64,000 bases of DNA from Ectopseudomonas chengduensis (GCF_015712065.1 NZ_JACFYZ010000005.1:271161-335160), one strand, 5' to 3'; positions 50,952 through 62,551 are shown, numbered from the stretch's first letter. Numbers and translations: made by a program. Notes: generated by a model not told the origin, from the letters alone.

Positions 50952-51725
50952 ATGGCCGAGGCGACGCCCGCGCTGGAAATCCGCAACCTGCACAAACGCT
51001 ACGGCGACCTTGAAGTGCTCAAGGGTATTTCCCTGACGGCCAAAGACGGCGACGTCATCTCCATTCTCGGCTCTTCCGGCTCCGGCAAGTCCACCTTCCT
51101 GCGCTGCATCAATCTGCTGGAAAACCCGCACAAGGGTCAGATTTTCGTCGCTGGCGAGGAGCTCAAGCTCAAGGCCGCGAAGAACGGCGATCTGGTTGCT
51201 GCCGACAACAGGCAGATCAACCGCCTGCGCAGCGAGATTGGTTTCGTCTTCCAGAATTTCAACCTGTGGCCGCACATGAGCGTGCTCGACAACATCATCG
51301 AGGCGCCGCGTCGCGTACTCGGCCAGAGCAAGGCCGAGGCCATCGAGGTGGCCGAAGCGCTGCTGGCCAAGGTCGGCATCGCCGACAAACGTCATGTTTA
51401 TCCCAACCAGCTTTCCGGCGGTCAGCAGCAACGCGCGGCCATTGCCCGCACCCTGGCCATGCAGCCGAAGGTGATCCTGTTCGACGAGCCGACTTCGGCG
51501 CTCGACCCGGAGATGGTACAAGAAGTGCTTAATGTGATTCGCGCGCTTGCCGACGAGGGTCGCACCATGCTGCTGGTGACCCATGAAATGAGTTTCGCTC
51601 GCCAGGTTTCCAGCGAGGTGGTGTTTCTCCACCAGGGCCTGGTCGAGGAACAGGGGCCACCCGCCCAGGTGTTTGACAACCCCAACTCGGCACGCTGTAA
51701 ACAATTCATGTCCAGCAATCGCTAA
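50952..51725 (+). CDS. Polar amino-acid ABC transporter, ATP-binding subunit
   Basis: A 257-residue cytoplasmic ATPase that drives import through the two permeases encoded downstream. Walker A is GSSGSGKSTFLRC near residue 42, Q-loop GFVFQNFNLWPHMSV near residue 100, signature LSGGQQQRAAIARTL near residue 155, and Walker B VILFDEPTSALDP near residue 175. ATG 50952 precedes MAEATPALEIRNLHKRYG; codons upstream in frame are not family-like. It is first of a four-gene operon (PA5152-PA5155 order), typical of histidine/arginine/ornithine importers. No strong promoter is seen in 50773-50951. Confidence 0.94.
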   Translation: MAEATPALEIRNLHKRYGDLEVLKGISLTAKDGDVISILGSSGSGKSTFLRCINLLENPHKGQIFVAGEELKLKAAKNGDLVAADNRQINRLRSEIGFVFQNFNLWPHMSVLDNIIEAPRRVLGQSKAEAIEVAEALLAKVGIADKRHVYPNQLSGGQQQRAAIARTLAMQPKVILFDEPTSALDPEMVQEVLNVIRALADEGRTMLLVTHEMSFARQVSSEVVFLHQGLVEEQGPPAQVFDNPNSARCKQFMSSNR

Positions 51726-51740
51726 CACGGAGCAACATGC

Positions 51741-52493
51741 ATGCAGAACTATAAGAAGATCCTGCTGGCCGCAGCCGCTACCCTGGCTTTCGGCACCAGC
51801 GCTGTCGCAGCTGACAAACTGAAACTCGGCACCGAAGGCGCCTACCCACCCTTCAACCTGATCGACGCCAGTGGCAAGGTCACCGGCTTCGACGTGGAAA
51901 TCGGCCAGGCGCTGTGCGCCAAGATGCAGGCCGAGTGCGAAGTGGTCACCTCTGACTGGGATGGCATCATCCCGGCCCTGAACGCCAAGAAATTCGACTT
52001 CCTGATCGCTTCGATGTCGATCACCGAAGAGCGTCAGGCAGCGGTCGACTTTACCGAGCCCTACTACACCAACAAGCTGCAGTTCATCGCACCGAAGTCG
52101 GCTGACTTCAAGACCGATGCCGGCAGCCTCAAAGGCAAGGTGATCGGTGCGCAGCGCGCTACCATCGCCGGCACCTGGCTGGAAGACAACCTGGACAAGG
52201 TGGTCGACATCAAGCTGTATGACACTCAGGAAAACGCCTACCTCGACCTGGCTTCCGGCCGCCTCGACGGCGTACTGGCCGACACCTTCGTCAACTGGGA
52301 ATGGCTCAAGAGCGACGCCGGCAAAGAGTTCGAATTCAAGGGCGACCCGGTATTCGACAACGACAAGATCGGCATCGCCGTGCGCAAGGGCGACCCGCTG
52401 CGCGAGAAGCTGAACACCGCTCTGCAGGCCATCATCGAAGACGGCACCTACAAGCAGATCAACGACAAGTACTTCCCGTTCAGCATCTATTGA
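51741..52493 (+). CDS. Polar amino-acid ABC transporter, periplasmic binding protein
   Basis: A 250-residue binding protein with signal peptide about residues 1-23 (ILLAAAATLAFGTSAVAA) and the SBP_bac_3 fold: LKLGTEGAYPPFNLIDASGKVTGFDVEIGQALC, DFLIASMSITEERQAAVDFTEPYY, and GTWLEDNLDKVVDIKLYDTQENAYLDLASGRLDGVLAD. The pattern EGAYPPFN and SMSITEER is that of the lysine/arginine/ornithine and histidine receptors. GGAG precedes the ATG by 8 bp. It is linked to its permeases and ATPase, unlike the three orphan binding proteins at 28.8-31.3 kb. Confidence 0.93.
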   Translation: MQNYKKILLAAAATLAFGTSAVAADKLKLGTEGAYPPFNLIDASGKVTGFDVEIGQALCAKMQAECEVVTSDWDGIIPALNAKKFDFLIASMSITEERQAAVDFTEPYYTNKLQFIAPKSADFKTDAGSLKGKVIGAQRATIAGTWLEDNLDKVVDIKLYDTQENAYLDLASGRLDGVLADTFVNWEWLKSDAGKEFEFKGDPVFDNDKIGIAVRKGDPLREKLNTALQAIIEDGTYKQINDKYFPFSIY

Positions 52494-52547
52494 TGACCTG
52501 ACGGCATTGCGCCGCCCAATGGGCGGCGCAGTTGCCCGAGCCCTCCG

Positions 52548-53243
52548 ATGATTTTCGAACTCCACGGATTCGGCCCCGCCCTGGCCGCCGGCACCCTGAT
52601 GACCATCCAACTGGCGCTGTCCGCGTTGGCTGTGGGTCTGGTGCTCGGCCTGCTCGGCGCGCTGGCCAAGACTTCGCCGTACAAGCCGCTGCAGTGGCTC
52701 GGCGGTAGCTATTCCACCATCGTGCGCGGCGTACCCGAATTGCTCTGGGTGCTGCTGATCTATTTCGGCACGGTTGGCCTGATGCGCAGCCTGGCCGATC
52801 TGCTTGGCGTCGAGAGCCTCGAACTCTCCGCCTTCGCCGCGGGCACCATTGCTCTCGGCCTGTGTTTCGGTGCCTATGCCACCGAAGTGTTCCGCGGCGC
52901 CATCCTGGCGATCCCCAAGGGCCACCGCGAAGCCGGCCAGGCACTTGGCATGTCCAAGGCGCGCATTCTCTGGAAGTTGATCCTGCCGCAGATGTGGCGC
53001 ATCGCCCTGCCCGGCCTGGGCAACCTGTTCATGATTCTGATGAAGGACACCGCGCTGGTATCGGTGATCGGCCTGGAAGAGATCATGCGCCGTTCGCAGA
53101 TCGCCGTGACCGCCAGCAAGGAGCCCTTCACCTTCTATATGGTTGCAGCCTTCATTTATCTGGGCCTGACCGTTCTAGCCATGATCGGCCTGCATTTCCT
53201 CGAGAAGCGCGCTAGCCGCGGCTTCATCCGGAGCGCGTCATGA
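52548..53243 (+). CDS. Polar amino-acid ABC transporter, permease (HisQ type)
   Basis: A 231-residue inner-membrane permease with about five helices. FGPALAAGTLMTIQLALSALAVGLVLGLLGALAK is the HEQRo-type start. The cytoplasmic EAA loop reads EAGQALGMSKARILWKLILPQ near residue 125-145, and GLEEIMRRSQIAVTASKEPFTFYMVAAFIYL lies at the end. It starts 54 bp after the binding-protein stop and overlaps the next permease by 4 bp. Pairs with the second permease as a heterodimer. Confidence 0.92.
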   Translation: MIFELHGFGPALAAGTLMTIQLALSALAVGLVLGLLGALAKTSPYKPLQWLGGSYSTIVRGVPELLWVLLIYFGTVGLMRSLADLLGVESLELSAFAAGTIALGLCFGAYATEVFRGAILAIPKGHREAGQALGMSKARILWKLILPQMWRIALPGLGNLFMILMKDTALVSVIGLEEIMRRSQIAVTASKEPFTFYMVAAFIYLGLTVLAMIGLHFLEKRASRGFIRSAS

Positions 53244-53929
53244 ACTGGGAAGTCATCATCAAGTGGCTGCCGCGCCTGTCCGAAGGTGCGCTGCTGACCC
53301 TGGAGCTGGTGGCCATCGCGGTTGTCGCCGGCCTGATCCTCGCACTGCCGATGGGCATCGCCCGCGCATCCAAGCACTGGTACGTGCGCGCCCTGCCCTA
53401 TGGCTACATCTTCTTCTTCCGCGGCACACCGCTGCTGGTGCAGCTGTTTTTGGTCTACTACGGCCTGGCGCAATTCGACGCCGTGCGCCAGGGCCCACTC
53501 TGGCCCTACCTGCGCTCGCCGTACTGGTGCGCGATCATCACCATGACCCTGCACACCGCCGCCTATATCGCCGAAATCCTGCGCGGCGCCATTCAGGCCG
53601 TGCCACCCGGTGAAGTGGAAGCCGCGCGCGCCTTGGGCATGTCGCGAGCCAAGACCATGTTCTACATCGTCCTGCCGCGCGCTGCGCGCATCGGCCTGCC
53701 GGCCTACAGCAACGAAGTGATCCTGATGCTCAAGGCCAGCGCCCTGGCCAGCACCGTGACGCTGCTGGAGCTGACCGGCATGGCGCGCACGATCATCGCG
53801 CGCACCTATCTGCCGGTGGAGATCTTCTTTGCCGCAGGCCTGTTCTACCTGGTCATCGCCTTCGTTCTGGTGCGCGCCTTCCGCCTGCTGGAGCGCTGGC
53901 TGCGCGTCGACGCCTGCCAGGGTCGCTAA
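53240..53929 (+). CDS. Polar amino-acid ABC transporter, permease (HisM type)
   Basis: A 229-residue partner permease. LPRLSEGALLTLELVAIAVVAGLILALPMGIAR forms the first helix region; YIFFFRGTPLLVQLFLVYYGLAQ is the conserved HisM-type loop. The EAA loop is EVEAARALGMSRAKTMFYIVLP near residue 128. ATG overlaps the preceding TGA by 4 bp. It ends the transporter operon; the methyltransferase gene follows after 40-50 bp. Confidence 0.92.
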   Translation: MNWEVIIKWLPRLSEGALLTLELVAIAVVAGLILALPMGIARASKHWYVRALPYGYIFFFRGTPLLVQLFLVYYGLAQFDAVRQGPLWPYLRSPYWCAIITMTLHTAAYIAEILRGAIQAVPPGEVEAARALGMSRAKTMFYIVLPRAARIGLPAYSNEVILMLKASALASTVTLLELTGMARTIIARTYLPVEIFFAAGLFYLVIAFVLVRAFRLLERWLRVDACQGR

Positions 53930-53972
53930 GCCAACCGGGCGGCCCACTTGGCAGCCCGGTTCAACCAGACGC

Positions 53973-55196
53973 ATGAGCGCCATGTCCGAGCCCATTCTTA
54001 CCTCAGGCGATCTGCTCGCTCGCTTCCAAGCCCTGGACAGTTTTCTTCTGCAGCATCAGGCGCTCTGGCGCCCAAGGCCGTTTCATCACCTGCAACTGCC
54101 TTGGGAAACGGAGCTGGCGGAGCTCGCTACCTGGCTGCGCGGCCGCTCCCTGGAGCAGGCTGAGGCCAGCGACAACAGCCCCTTCGCACTCTCTGCACCA
54201 GCGCCCTTTCCCGATCTGGCCCGCCAGGCGCAAGCACTTAGCCAGTTGGGTGAGATTCCAAGTCTGGACAGTCCGCCGCGTGCACATGCCCTCAGCGTCG
54301 ATGTACCCGGCAGGAAGCTGGCGCAGATCCAGGCCTTTGCCAGCCACCTGCAGTTTCGCCAGCGCCCCGCGCACTGGCTCGACTGGTGTTCCGGCAAGGG
54401 CCACCTCGGTCGCTGGCTGACTCAGGATGACCAACGCCTGACCTGCCTGGAGTACGATCCAGCACTGATCGAGTCCGGTAGCGCACTGAGCAAACGCCTG
54501 GGACTGGCTGCCGCACACCTACAGCAGGATGTGCTTGCCGATGATTGCGACGAGCGCCTGACGAAAGAACATACCCCGGTGGCTTTGCACGCCTGTGGCG
54601 ACCTGCACGTCCGCCTGCTGCAACTGGCCAGCCGAAACGGATGCCCACAACTGGCGGTGGCGCCCTGCTGCTACAACCGCATCGCCGGCCTGCAGTACCA
54701 AGCGCTCTCGACTGCCGCACAAGCGTCCGCATTGCGGCTTTCACGCGACGATCTCGGCCTGCCATTGAGCGAGACCGTCACGGCAGGTGCCCGTGTACGC
54801 CGACAGCGCAATCAGTCGATGGCTTGGCGCCTGGCTTTCGATCTGCTGCAACGCCAGCTACGCGGCATCGATGAATACCTGCCAACGCCATCGCTGCCCA
54901 GCGACTGGTTCAGCAAACCTTTCGCCCGCTTCTGTCATGACCTCGCCGCACTGCGTGAAGTGCCAGCGCCTGGTGAGCAGGACTGGCCGGCATTGGAAGC
55001 TAGCGGCTGGCAACGCCTGGCCGAAGTGCGCAATCTGGAGTTGCTGCGCAACCTGTTCCGCCGGCCATTGGAACTCTGGCTGCTGCTCGACCGCGCCCTG
55101 TATCTGCAGGAACAGGGCTACAGGGTGAAGCTAGGCACCTTCTGCGATTACCAACTGAGCCCGCGCAACCTGCTGCTGCTGGCCGAGCGCGCCTGA
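53973..55196 (+). CDS. SAM-dependent methyltransferase (Methyltransf_32-like)
   Basis: A 407-residue class I methyltransferase. Motif I is LDWCSGKGHLGRWLTQ near residue 135, with CLEYDPALIESG (motif II) and VALHACGDLHVRLLQLA near residue 200. A distinctive GCPQLAVAPCCYNRIAGLQYQ near residue 222 is shared with eukaryotic METTL25/RRNAD1-type methyltransferases. The N-terminal 120 residues and C-terminal 150 residues are helical and unassigned. The substrate is unknown. Two ATGs (53973 and 53982) are equally possible; neither has a strong ribosome site. Confidence 0.85.
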   Translation: MSAMSEPILTSGDLLARFQALDSFLLQHQALWRPRPFHHLQLPWETELAELATWLRGRSLEQAEASDNSPFALSAPAPFPDLARQAQALSQLGEIPSLDSPPRAHALSVDVPGRKLAQIQAFASHLQFRQRPAHWLDWCSGKGHLGRWLTQDDQRLTCLEYDPALIESGSALSKRLGLAAAHLQQDVLADDCDERLTKEHTPVALHACGDLHVRLLQLASRNGCPQLAVAPCCYNRIAGLQYQALSTAAQASALRLSRDDLGLPLSETVTAGARVRRQRNQSMAWRLAFDLLQRQLRGIDEYLPTPSLPSDWFSKPFARFCHDLAALREVPAPGEQDWPALEASGWQRLAEVRNLELLRNLFRRPLELWLLLDRALYLQEQGYRVKLGTFCDYQLSPRNLLLLAERA

Positions 55197-55448
55197 GTTG
55201 CACACAGAAGCTGTGGATAACTCTGTTGATCCTTTCTGGGCAAACGCTGCAAAGCCACTTGGGAATTGCCTCGTAGACATCTGATCAATTTTCGAACAGC
55301 CCTCGAAGCCCTAGCAAAAACAATAACTTGCGAAAAATCGTGATCGAATGCACAGAGCCGGTGCGCCACCGTCGCACGCGCCTTCTCTTTGTGCATAAGC
55401 CAGAAGCTGCTGATAGCCGAGCCCGAAAAAACCTGGCTTGAAGGTGAC

Positions 55449-55476
55449 TTTACTCAGGCCGATGAATGGATATAAT
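55449..55476 (+). promoter_or_regulatory. tRNA-Thr promoter
   Basis: TTTACT (55449-55454) and a perfect TATAAT (55471-55476), 16 bp apart, 14 bp before the tRNA. The rest of 55197-55490 holds no supported gene. Confidence 0.7.
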
Positions 55477-55490
55477 GGCGGCCCTTCAGT

Positions 55491-55566
<76 letters not shown>

Positions 55567-55577
55567 TCTAATATCAG

Positions 55578-55609
55578 GGCCTGCGTTCATGCAGGCCTTT
55601 TTTGTTTTT
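55578..55609 (+). terminator. Rho-independent terminator of tRNA-Thr
   Basis: GGCCTGC-GTTCAT-GCAGGCC followed by TTTTTTGTTTTT. Confidence 0.93.
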
Positions 55610-55699
55610 GCTGCTGCCCACATCCGTCGCTTGTTCATTGCACTTACCGCACTCGGCTCGTGGGTATGGCGAAAGGTTACATAGCGAGGTTATGAGCAG

Positions 55700-56761
55700 A
55701 TGCGCATTCTTGTTACCGGCGGCGCCGGCTTCATCGGTTCGGCGCTGATTCGCCATCTGATCCAAAGTACCGAGCATGACGTACTCAACCTCGACAAGTT
55801 GACCTACGCCGGCAACCTGGAATCGCTTGCACCCGTTGATGACAACCCGCGCTACCGCTTCGTCCAGGCGGATATCGCCGACAGCCCTGTGGTTGCGCAG
55901 ACGCTGGCCGAGTTCCAGCCCGACGCCATCATGCACCTGGCGGCCGAGTCTCATGTCGACCGCTCCATCGATGGCCCAGCGGCCTTTATCCAGACCAATA
56001 TCGTCGGCACCTACAGCCTGCTGGAAAGCACCCGCGCCTATTGGCTTGGCCTGAGCGCAGAACGCAAAGCGGCGTTTCGCTTTCATCACATCTCGACCGA
56101 CGAGGTGTACGGCGACCTGCACGGTGTCGATGACCTCTTCACCGAAACCACTCCCTACGCGCCAAGCTCGCCTTATTCGGCGAGCAAGGCGGCGTCCGAC
56201 CATCTGGTGCGTGCCTGGCAGCGCACCTATGGCCTGCCGGTGCTGATCACCAACTGCTCGAACAACTACGGCCCCTATCATTTCCCCGAAAAGCTGATCC
56301 CACTGATGATCCTCAACGCCCTGGCGGGCAAACCGCTGCCGGTGTATGGCAACGGTCAGCAGGTGCGCGACTGGCTGTATGTGGAAGACCATGCGCGCGC
56401 CCTGCTCAAGGTGGTCAGCGAAGGTCAGGTCGGCGAGACCTACAACATCGGCGGCCATAATGAACAGAAGAACCTGGATGTGGTACGCGCTATCTGCGCG
56501 CTGCTGGAGGAGCTGGCACCACAGAAGCCGGCCGGTATCGCGCGCTATGAAGATCTCATCACCTACGTGCAGGATCGCCCTGGCCACGACCTGCGCTACG
56601 CCATCGACGCCGGCAAGATCGAGCACGAGTTGGGCTGGGTACCGCAGGAAACATTCGAAACCGGCCTGCGCAAGACCGTGCAGTGGTATCTGGACAATCT
56701 CGACTGGTGCCGCCGCGTGCAGGATGGTAGCTATCAGGGTCAGCGACTCGGAGCACTCTAG
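55700..56761 (+). CDS. rmlB: dTDP-glucose 4,6-dehydratase
   Basis: RmlB converts dTDP-glucose to dTDP-4-keto-6-deoxyglucose, step 2 of dTDP-L-rhamnose synthesis. The 353-residue extended short-chain dehydrogenase begins [20 protein letters not shown] (NAD-binding GxxGxxG), has [22 protein letters not shown] near residue 82, catalytic Asp-Glu in STDEVYGDL near residue 135, and [15 protein letters not shown] near residue 160 (YxxxK). It is first of four rml genes but followed by a palindromic repeat of about 52 bp before rmlA. Confidence 0.96.
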   Translation: MRILVTGGAGFIGSALIRHLIQSTEHDVLNLDKLTYAGNLESLAPVDDNPRYRFVQADIADSPVVAQTLAEFQPDAIMHLAAESHVDRSIDGPAAFIQTNIVGTYSLLESTRAYWLGLSAERKAAFRFHHISTDEVYGDLHGVDDLFTETTPYAPSSPYSASKAASDHLVRAWQRTYGLPVLITNCSNNYGPYHFPEKLIPLMILNALAGKPLPVYGNGQQVRDWLYVEDHARALLKVVSEGQVGETYNIGGHNEQKNLDVVRAICALLEELAPQKPAGIARYEDLITYVQDRPGHDLRYAIDAGKIEHELGWVPQETFETGLRKTVQWYLDNLDWCRRVQDGSYQGQRLGAL

Positions 56762-56771
56762 AGCTCAAGAC

Positions 56772-56823
56772 GTAGGGCGGGTGCAACCCGCCAGCCAGGC
56801 AGCGGCGGGTTGCACCCGCCCTA
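56772..56823. repeat. Palindromic repeat (GTAGGGCGGGTGCAACCCGCC style)
   Basis: Almost identical to the repeat at 1709: arms GTAGGGCGGGTGCAACCCGCC and GGCGGGTTGCACCCGCCCTAC. It lies between rmlB and rmlA and could reduce readthrough. Confidence 0.88.
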
Positions 56824-56848
56824 CGCATCGACAAGGAACATAGAAAAC

Positions 56849-57721
56849 ATGAAAGGCATCATCCTCGCCGGCGGCTCCGGCACCCGCTTGCACCCCATCA
56901 CCCTCGGCGTGTCCAAGCAACTGCTGCCGATCTATGACAAGCCGATGATCTACTACCCGTTGTCGGTGCTGATGCTGGCCGGTATTCGCGAGATTCTGAT
57001 CATCTCCACCCCCGAAGATCTGCCCAACTTCCGCAAGATGCTTGGTGACGGCAGCCAGTTCGGCATCGAACTGCAGTATGCCGAGCAACCTTCTCCCGAC
57101 GGCCTGGCGCAGGCCTTCCTGATCGGCGAGTCGTTCATTGGCAACGACTCGGTATGCCTGATCCTCGGCGACAACATCTTCCATGGTCAGCACTTCACCG
57201 AGAAGCTGCTGCGCGCGGCCACTCACAATAGCGGTGCCACGGTCTTCGGCTACTGGGTCAGCGACCCGGAGCGTTTCGGCGTGGTCGAGTTCGACGCCGC
57301 CGGCAATGCACTGTCGATCGAGGAAAAGCCGGCAAAACCCAAGTCCAGCTTTGCCGTGACCGGCCTGTATTTCTACGACAATGACGTGGTGCAGATCGCC
57401 AAGGCGGTCAAGCCCTCGCCACGCGGCGAGCTGGAAATCACCGATGTGAACAACGCCTATCTGGCCCGTGGCGACCTGCGCGTTGAGCGCTTCGGCCGCG
57501 GTTTCGCCTGGCTCGACACCGGCACCCACGACAGCCTGCTCGATGCCTCGCACTACGTGCAGACAGTGGAAAAGCGCCAGGGCCTGAAGGTCGCCTGCCT
57601 CGAAGAAATCGCCTATCAGCAGGGCTGGATCGACCGCGACAAACTGCTCGCGTGCGCCAAGGCGCTGGGCAAGACCGGCTACGGCCAGTACCTGTACAAG
57701 CTTGCCGAGGAACTCCCATGA
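56849..57721 (+). CDS. rmlA: Glucose-1-phosphate thymidylyltransferase
   Basis: RmlA makes dTDP-glucose from dTTP and glucose 1-phosphate, the first and feedback-inhibited step of the pathway. The 290-residue protein starts [20 protein letters not shown] (nucleotide-binding GGxGTRL), with [18 protein letters not shown] near residue 30, GDNIFHGQ near residue 108, [20 protein letters not shown] near residue 160, and [19 protein letters not shown] near residue 218. AAGGAA precedes the ATG by 11 bp. It overlaps rmlC by 4 bp. Confidence 0.97.
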   Translation: MKGIILAGGSGTRLHPITLGVSKQLLPIYDKPMIYYPLSVLMLAGIREILIISTPEDLPNFRKMLGDGSQFGIELQYAEQPSPDGLAQAFLIGESFIGNDSVCLILGDNIFHGQHFTEKLLRAATHNSGATVFGYWVSDPERFGVVEFDAAGNALSIEEKPAKPKSSFAVTGLYFYDNDVVQIAKAVKPSPRGELEITDVNNAYLARGDLRVERFGRGFAWLDTGTHDSLLDASHYVQTVEKRQGLKVACLEEIAYQQGWIDRDKLLACAKALGKTGYGQYLYKLAEELP

Positions 57722-58266
57722 AGGTGATTACCACTGCATTGCCGGAAGTGCTGATTCTCGAACCCCAGGTATTCGGTGACGAACGCGGCTTCTTCTACGA
57801 GAGTTTCAACGCACGGCGCTTTGCCGAAGCCACTGGGGTAACCCGCGAATTCGTCCAGGACAACCATTCGCGCTCCGCGCGCGGCGTGCTGCGCGGCCTG
57901 CACTATCAACTGCAGCAGGCCCAGGGCAAGCTGGTGCGCGTCAGTGCCGGCGAGGTCTATGACGTCGCGGTCGACGTACGCCGCAGCTCGGCGAATTTCG
58001 GCAAGTGGGTCGGCGTGCATCTGTCCGCCGAAAACAAACGCCAGCTGTGGGTGCCGGAAGGTTTCGCCCACGGCTTCCTGGTACTCAGCGAATACGCCGA
58101 ATTCCTCTACAAGACCACCGACTACTACGCCCCCGCCCACGAGCGCTGCATCCGCTGGGACGACCCACAGTTGGCCATCGACTGGCCGCTCGACGGTCTG
58201 TCGCCACAACTCTCGGCCAAGGACCAACAGGGCCTGAGCCTGACCGACGCCGAGACCTTCGCATGA
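57718..58266 (+). CDS. rmlC: dTDP-4-dehydrorhamnose 3,5-epimerase
   Basis: RmlC epimerises positions 3 and 5 of dTDP-4-keto-6-deoxyglucose. The 182-residue cupin enzyme has [22 protein letters not shown] near residue 15, [31 protein letters not shown] near residue 45 (catalytic His in GLHYQ), and [27 protein letters not shown] near residue 108. Start and stop both overlap neighbours by 4 bp, coupling rmlA-rmlC-rmlD. Confidence 0.97.
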   Translation: MKVITTALPEVLILEPQVFGDERGFFYESFNARRFAEATGVTREFVQDNHSRSARGVLRGLHYQLQQAQGKLVRVSAGEVYDVAVDVRRSSANFGKWVGVHLSAENKRQLWVPEGFAHGFLVLSEYAEFLYKTTDYYAPAHERCIRWDDPQLAIDWPLDGLSPQLSAKDQQGLSLTDAETFA

Positions 58267-59126
58267 AGATCCTGATCAGCGGCCACACCGGCCAGGTCGC
58301 TCGCGAACTGCAACTGGCCCTGCACGAGCACGAACTGATCAGTCTCGGCAGGCAGGCATTCGACCTGTCGCGCCCGGACAGCCTGCGCGAAACCATTCTG
58401 CGCGAGCGGCCGGCGCTGGTGATCAATGCCGCCGCCTACACTGCCGTCGACCAGGCCGAGCAGGAGCGAGAGCTGGCCTTCGCCATCAATGCCGAGGCGC
58501 CAGGCGTCATGGCCGATGCCTGTTTCGAGCTGGACATCCCGCTGATCCACTACTCCACCGACTACGTATTCGACGGCAGCAAGGCCACCCCCTACCGTGA
58601 GGCCGATACGCCACACCCGCTCGGCGTCTACGGTGCCAGCAAGGCAGCCGGCGAACAGGCGCTGCGCATCAGCGGCTGCGACCACCTGATCCTGCGCACC
58701 AGTTGGGTCTACTCGCAGCACGGGCGCAACTTCCTGCTGACCATGCAGCGCCTGCTGCAGGAGCGCGAAGAGCTCAGCGTGGTCGACGACCAGATCGGCG
58801 CGCCGACCTGGGCCGGCAGCATCGCCAGCGCCACCGCCGAACTGATCGACAAGTGGCAGCAGGGGCGCCATCACTGGGGCACCTACCACCTGACCTGCCA
58901 GGGCGAGACCAGTTGGTTCGGCTTCGCCAGCGCCATCGCCGAGCGCCTGCGTGCAGCCGGCAAACCCTGCGCCAGGCTGCGTCCCATTCCCAGCAGCGAG
59001 TACCCGACGCCGGCGCAGCGCCCACTCAATTCGCGTCTGGATGGCGGGCGCCTGGAGCAAGACTGGCAGGTTCGCCTGCCGGACTGGCGCACGGCACTGG
59101 ATGCCTGCCTGCAACGCATGAACTGA
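58263..59126 (+). CDS. rmlD: dTDP-4-dehydrorhamnose reductase
   Basis: RmlD reduces dTDP-4-keto-L-rhamnose to dTDP-L-rhamnose with NAD(P)H, the last step. The 287-residue protein begins [20 protein letters not shown], where GHTGQV replaces the usual GxxGQLG, and has NAAAYTAVDQAEQERELAFAINAEAPGVMADAC near residue 58, YSTDYVFDGSKATPYRE near residue 100, YGASKAAGEQALRI near residue 125 (YxxxK), and RTSWVYSQHGRNFLLTM near residue 145. dTDP-L-rhamnose feeds LPS core, O-antigen and rhamnolipids. Here rmlD is last (B-A-C-D). Confidence 0.95.
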   Translation: MKILISGHTGQVARELQLALHEHELISLGRQAFDLSRPDSLRETILRERPALVINAAAYTAVDQAEQERELAFAINAEAPGVMADACFELDIPLIHYSTDYVFDGSKATPYREADTPHPLGVYGASKAAGEQALRISGCDHLILRTSWVYSQHGRNFLLTMQRLLQEREELSVVDDQIGAPTWAGSIASATAELIDKWQQGRHHWGTYHLTCQGETSWFGFASAIAERLRAAGKPCARLRPIPSSEYPTPAQRPLNSRLDGGRLEQDWQVRLPDWRTALDACLQRMN

Positions 59127-59216
59127 AGGCCCTGCGTTTCATCGGCGCGGCCGGCGCACATCACCGGCCATGCGCTTAACGTGCATAATGCGCCGATCAT
59201 TTCTACACGGTTTGCC

Positions 59217-61027
59217 ATGAGCACGAACACCGCCACTCCCCGTCGCCTGCGCTGGCGCAGCCTCGTGCTGTTGGCGCTGCTGCTTGCGCCACTGCTGTGG
59301 CCCGTCCACTTCCTGGCCGAGCGCTACTACCGCGAAGTGCTGATCGAGCAGAACCGGCAAACCCTCGATCTGTACGTGGCCAACCTGCTCGGCACGCTGC
59401 GCCGCTACGAAGTGTTGCCGCAGATTCTTGGCGATCTGCCGGGCCTGCGCGCCGCCCTGCACGCCCCCGAAGACCCGGTCGCGCTGGACAACGCCAACCG
59501 CCTGCTGGCCCGCGTGAAGAGCCAGACCGGCGCCGACGTGATCTATCTGATGAACCCGCGCGGCGTCACCCTGGCCGCCTCCAACTGGGACAAACCCGAC
59601 AGCTTCGTCGCCGGCAATTTCGCCTTCCGCCCGTATTTTCGCGAAGCTTTGGCCGGGCGTCTGGGACGCTTCTTCGGCCTGGGTACAACGTCCGGCAAGC
59701 GCGGTTACTACTTCGCCTACCCGGTGCGCGAGGACGACCACAATATCGGCGCACTGGTGGTCAAGGTCGACCTCGACCACACCGAAACGCTGTGGGGCAA
59801 CACGCCTGAACAGTTGCTGGTGACCGATACCAACGGCGTGGTCATCCTCACCTCACGGCCGGACTGGCGCTTTCACGCCAGCCGCCCGCTGGACCGCGTC
59901 GAGCAATCGGCCATCGCCGCCAACCAGCCCTACCCGACCCAGGCGCCGCCCCTGCTCGATATCGATCCCAACGCCTGGCTGACACAAAGCCGCGCTCTGG
60001 AAGAAACCGGCTGGACGGTGAGCATTCTCGCCCCACGCATCCTCCTCGACCGCCCCGTGCGCAGCGCCGTGGCCGTCGGGGCGGCCGCCCTGCTGGCGCT
60101 GCTGTTGTTGCTGGGCCTGCTGATCCTGCGTCGCCGTCATTACCTGGAACGCATTGCTCTGGACGCTCGCGCCAAGGCCGAACTGGAGCAGCGCGTCGCC
60201 GAACGCACGCAGGATCTGGAACTGCTCAACAGCCGCCTCAAGCAGGAAGTGCTCGAGCGTGAACAGGCTCAGCAGGAGCTGGTGCGCGCTCAGGACGAGC
60301 TGGTCCAGGCCGGCAAACTGTCAGCACTCGGCACCATGAGCGCCAGCATCAGCCACGAACTCAACCAGCCGCTGGGGGCGATCCGCAGCTATGCGGAGAA
60401 CGCCAGCACCCTGCTCGATCACCAGCGCAGCGACGACGCTCGCGCCAACCTCAAGCTGATCAGCGAGCTGACCGAGCGCATGGCCTCGATCATCACCCAT
60501 TTGCGCGCCTTTGCCCGCCGCGACCGCCACGCGCCGGAGCGGGTTGCCCTGCAGCCAGCGCTGGACGATGCCCTGGCGCTATTGGCCAAGCGCCGCCGGG
60601 CCATGGACGTGGAACTGATTCGCGACCTGCCGGACGCCACCCTCTGGGTCCAGGCTGGCGAGACGCGGCTGCGTCAGGTGCTGGGCAATCTGCTCGGCAA
60701 TGCGCTCGATGCGCTGATCGATAAAGCACCACCTAGACGCATCTGGATCAGCATCGAGCATCAAGCCGAGCACCTCCATCTGCTGCTGCGTGACAATGGC
60801 CCCGGCTTCTCGCCCGAATCACTGGCGCGCGCGCGCGAGCCCTTCTTCACCACCAAAACCAGCGCCCAAGGCCTGGGGCTGGGCCTGGCCATCTGCGATA
60901 GTCTGGTGCGTGCGCTGGACGGCGAACTGCTGCTGGCCAATCATCCGGCCGGCGGCGCGCTGATCACCCTGCGCCTGCGCCTGGCCAGCCCCGGCGTCAA
61001 CCTGCAACCCTCAGAGGATCCTTCGCC

Positions 61028-61031
<4 letters not shown>
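59217..61031 (+). CDS. dctB: C4-dicarboxylate sensor histidine kinase DctB
   Basis: DctB senses periplasmic succinate, fumarate or malate and phosphorylates DctD. The 604-residue protein has TM1 at about residues 12-30, a double-PAS (dCache-type) sensor at about residues 35-280 (SQTGADVIYLMNPRGVTLAASNWDKPDSFVAGNFAFRPYF), TM2 about residues 285-306, a coiled coil, HisKA with His380 in SASISHELNQPLGAIRSYAENA, and HATPase with LGNLLGNALDALI (N box), DNGPGFSPESL (G1) and GLGLGLAICDSLV (G2). ATG 59217 fits the short cytoplasmic N-terminus before TM1. It overlaps dctD by 4 bp. Confidence 0.95.
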
Positions 61032-62413
<1,382 letters not shown>

Positions 62414-62525
62414 CTGGCGACAAACCGCCAATTTCATCCTTCCAGACCTGTCGCAGGCGGGCTCACACGCCCGCCCAGGTCTCGGCAAAAAGCCATCAAA
62501 GCCCACAGCCATGGGCCTTTGCACG

Positions 62526-62540
62526 GCGCACAAGGTGCGC
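62526..62540. promoter_or_regulatory. Perfect palindrome GCGCAC-AAG-GTGCGC near the dctP promoter
   Basis: A 15-bp perfect dyad only 11 bp before the -24 element at 62552. It could be a DctD or other regulator site, but its closeness to the promoter is unusual for an enhancer. A weaker dyad GCCCA-N6-TGGGC is at 62501-62516. Confidence 0.45.
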
Positions 62541-62551
62541 GCATCGCAGAC

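Noticed and set aside
55212..55220. A perfect DnaA box (TGTGGATAA) after the methyltransferase gene
   Set aside because: Single site, no cluster and no AT-rich unwinding region or dnaA gene; not an origin.
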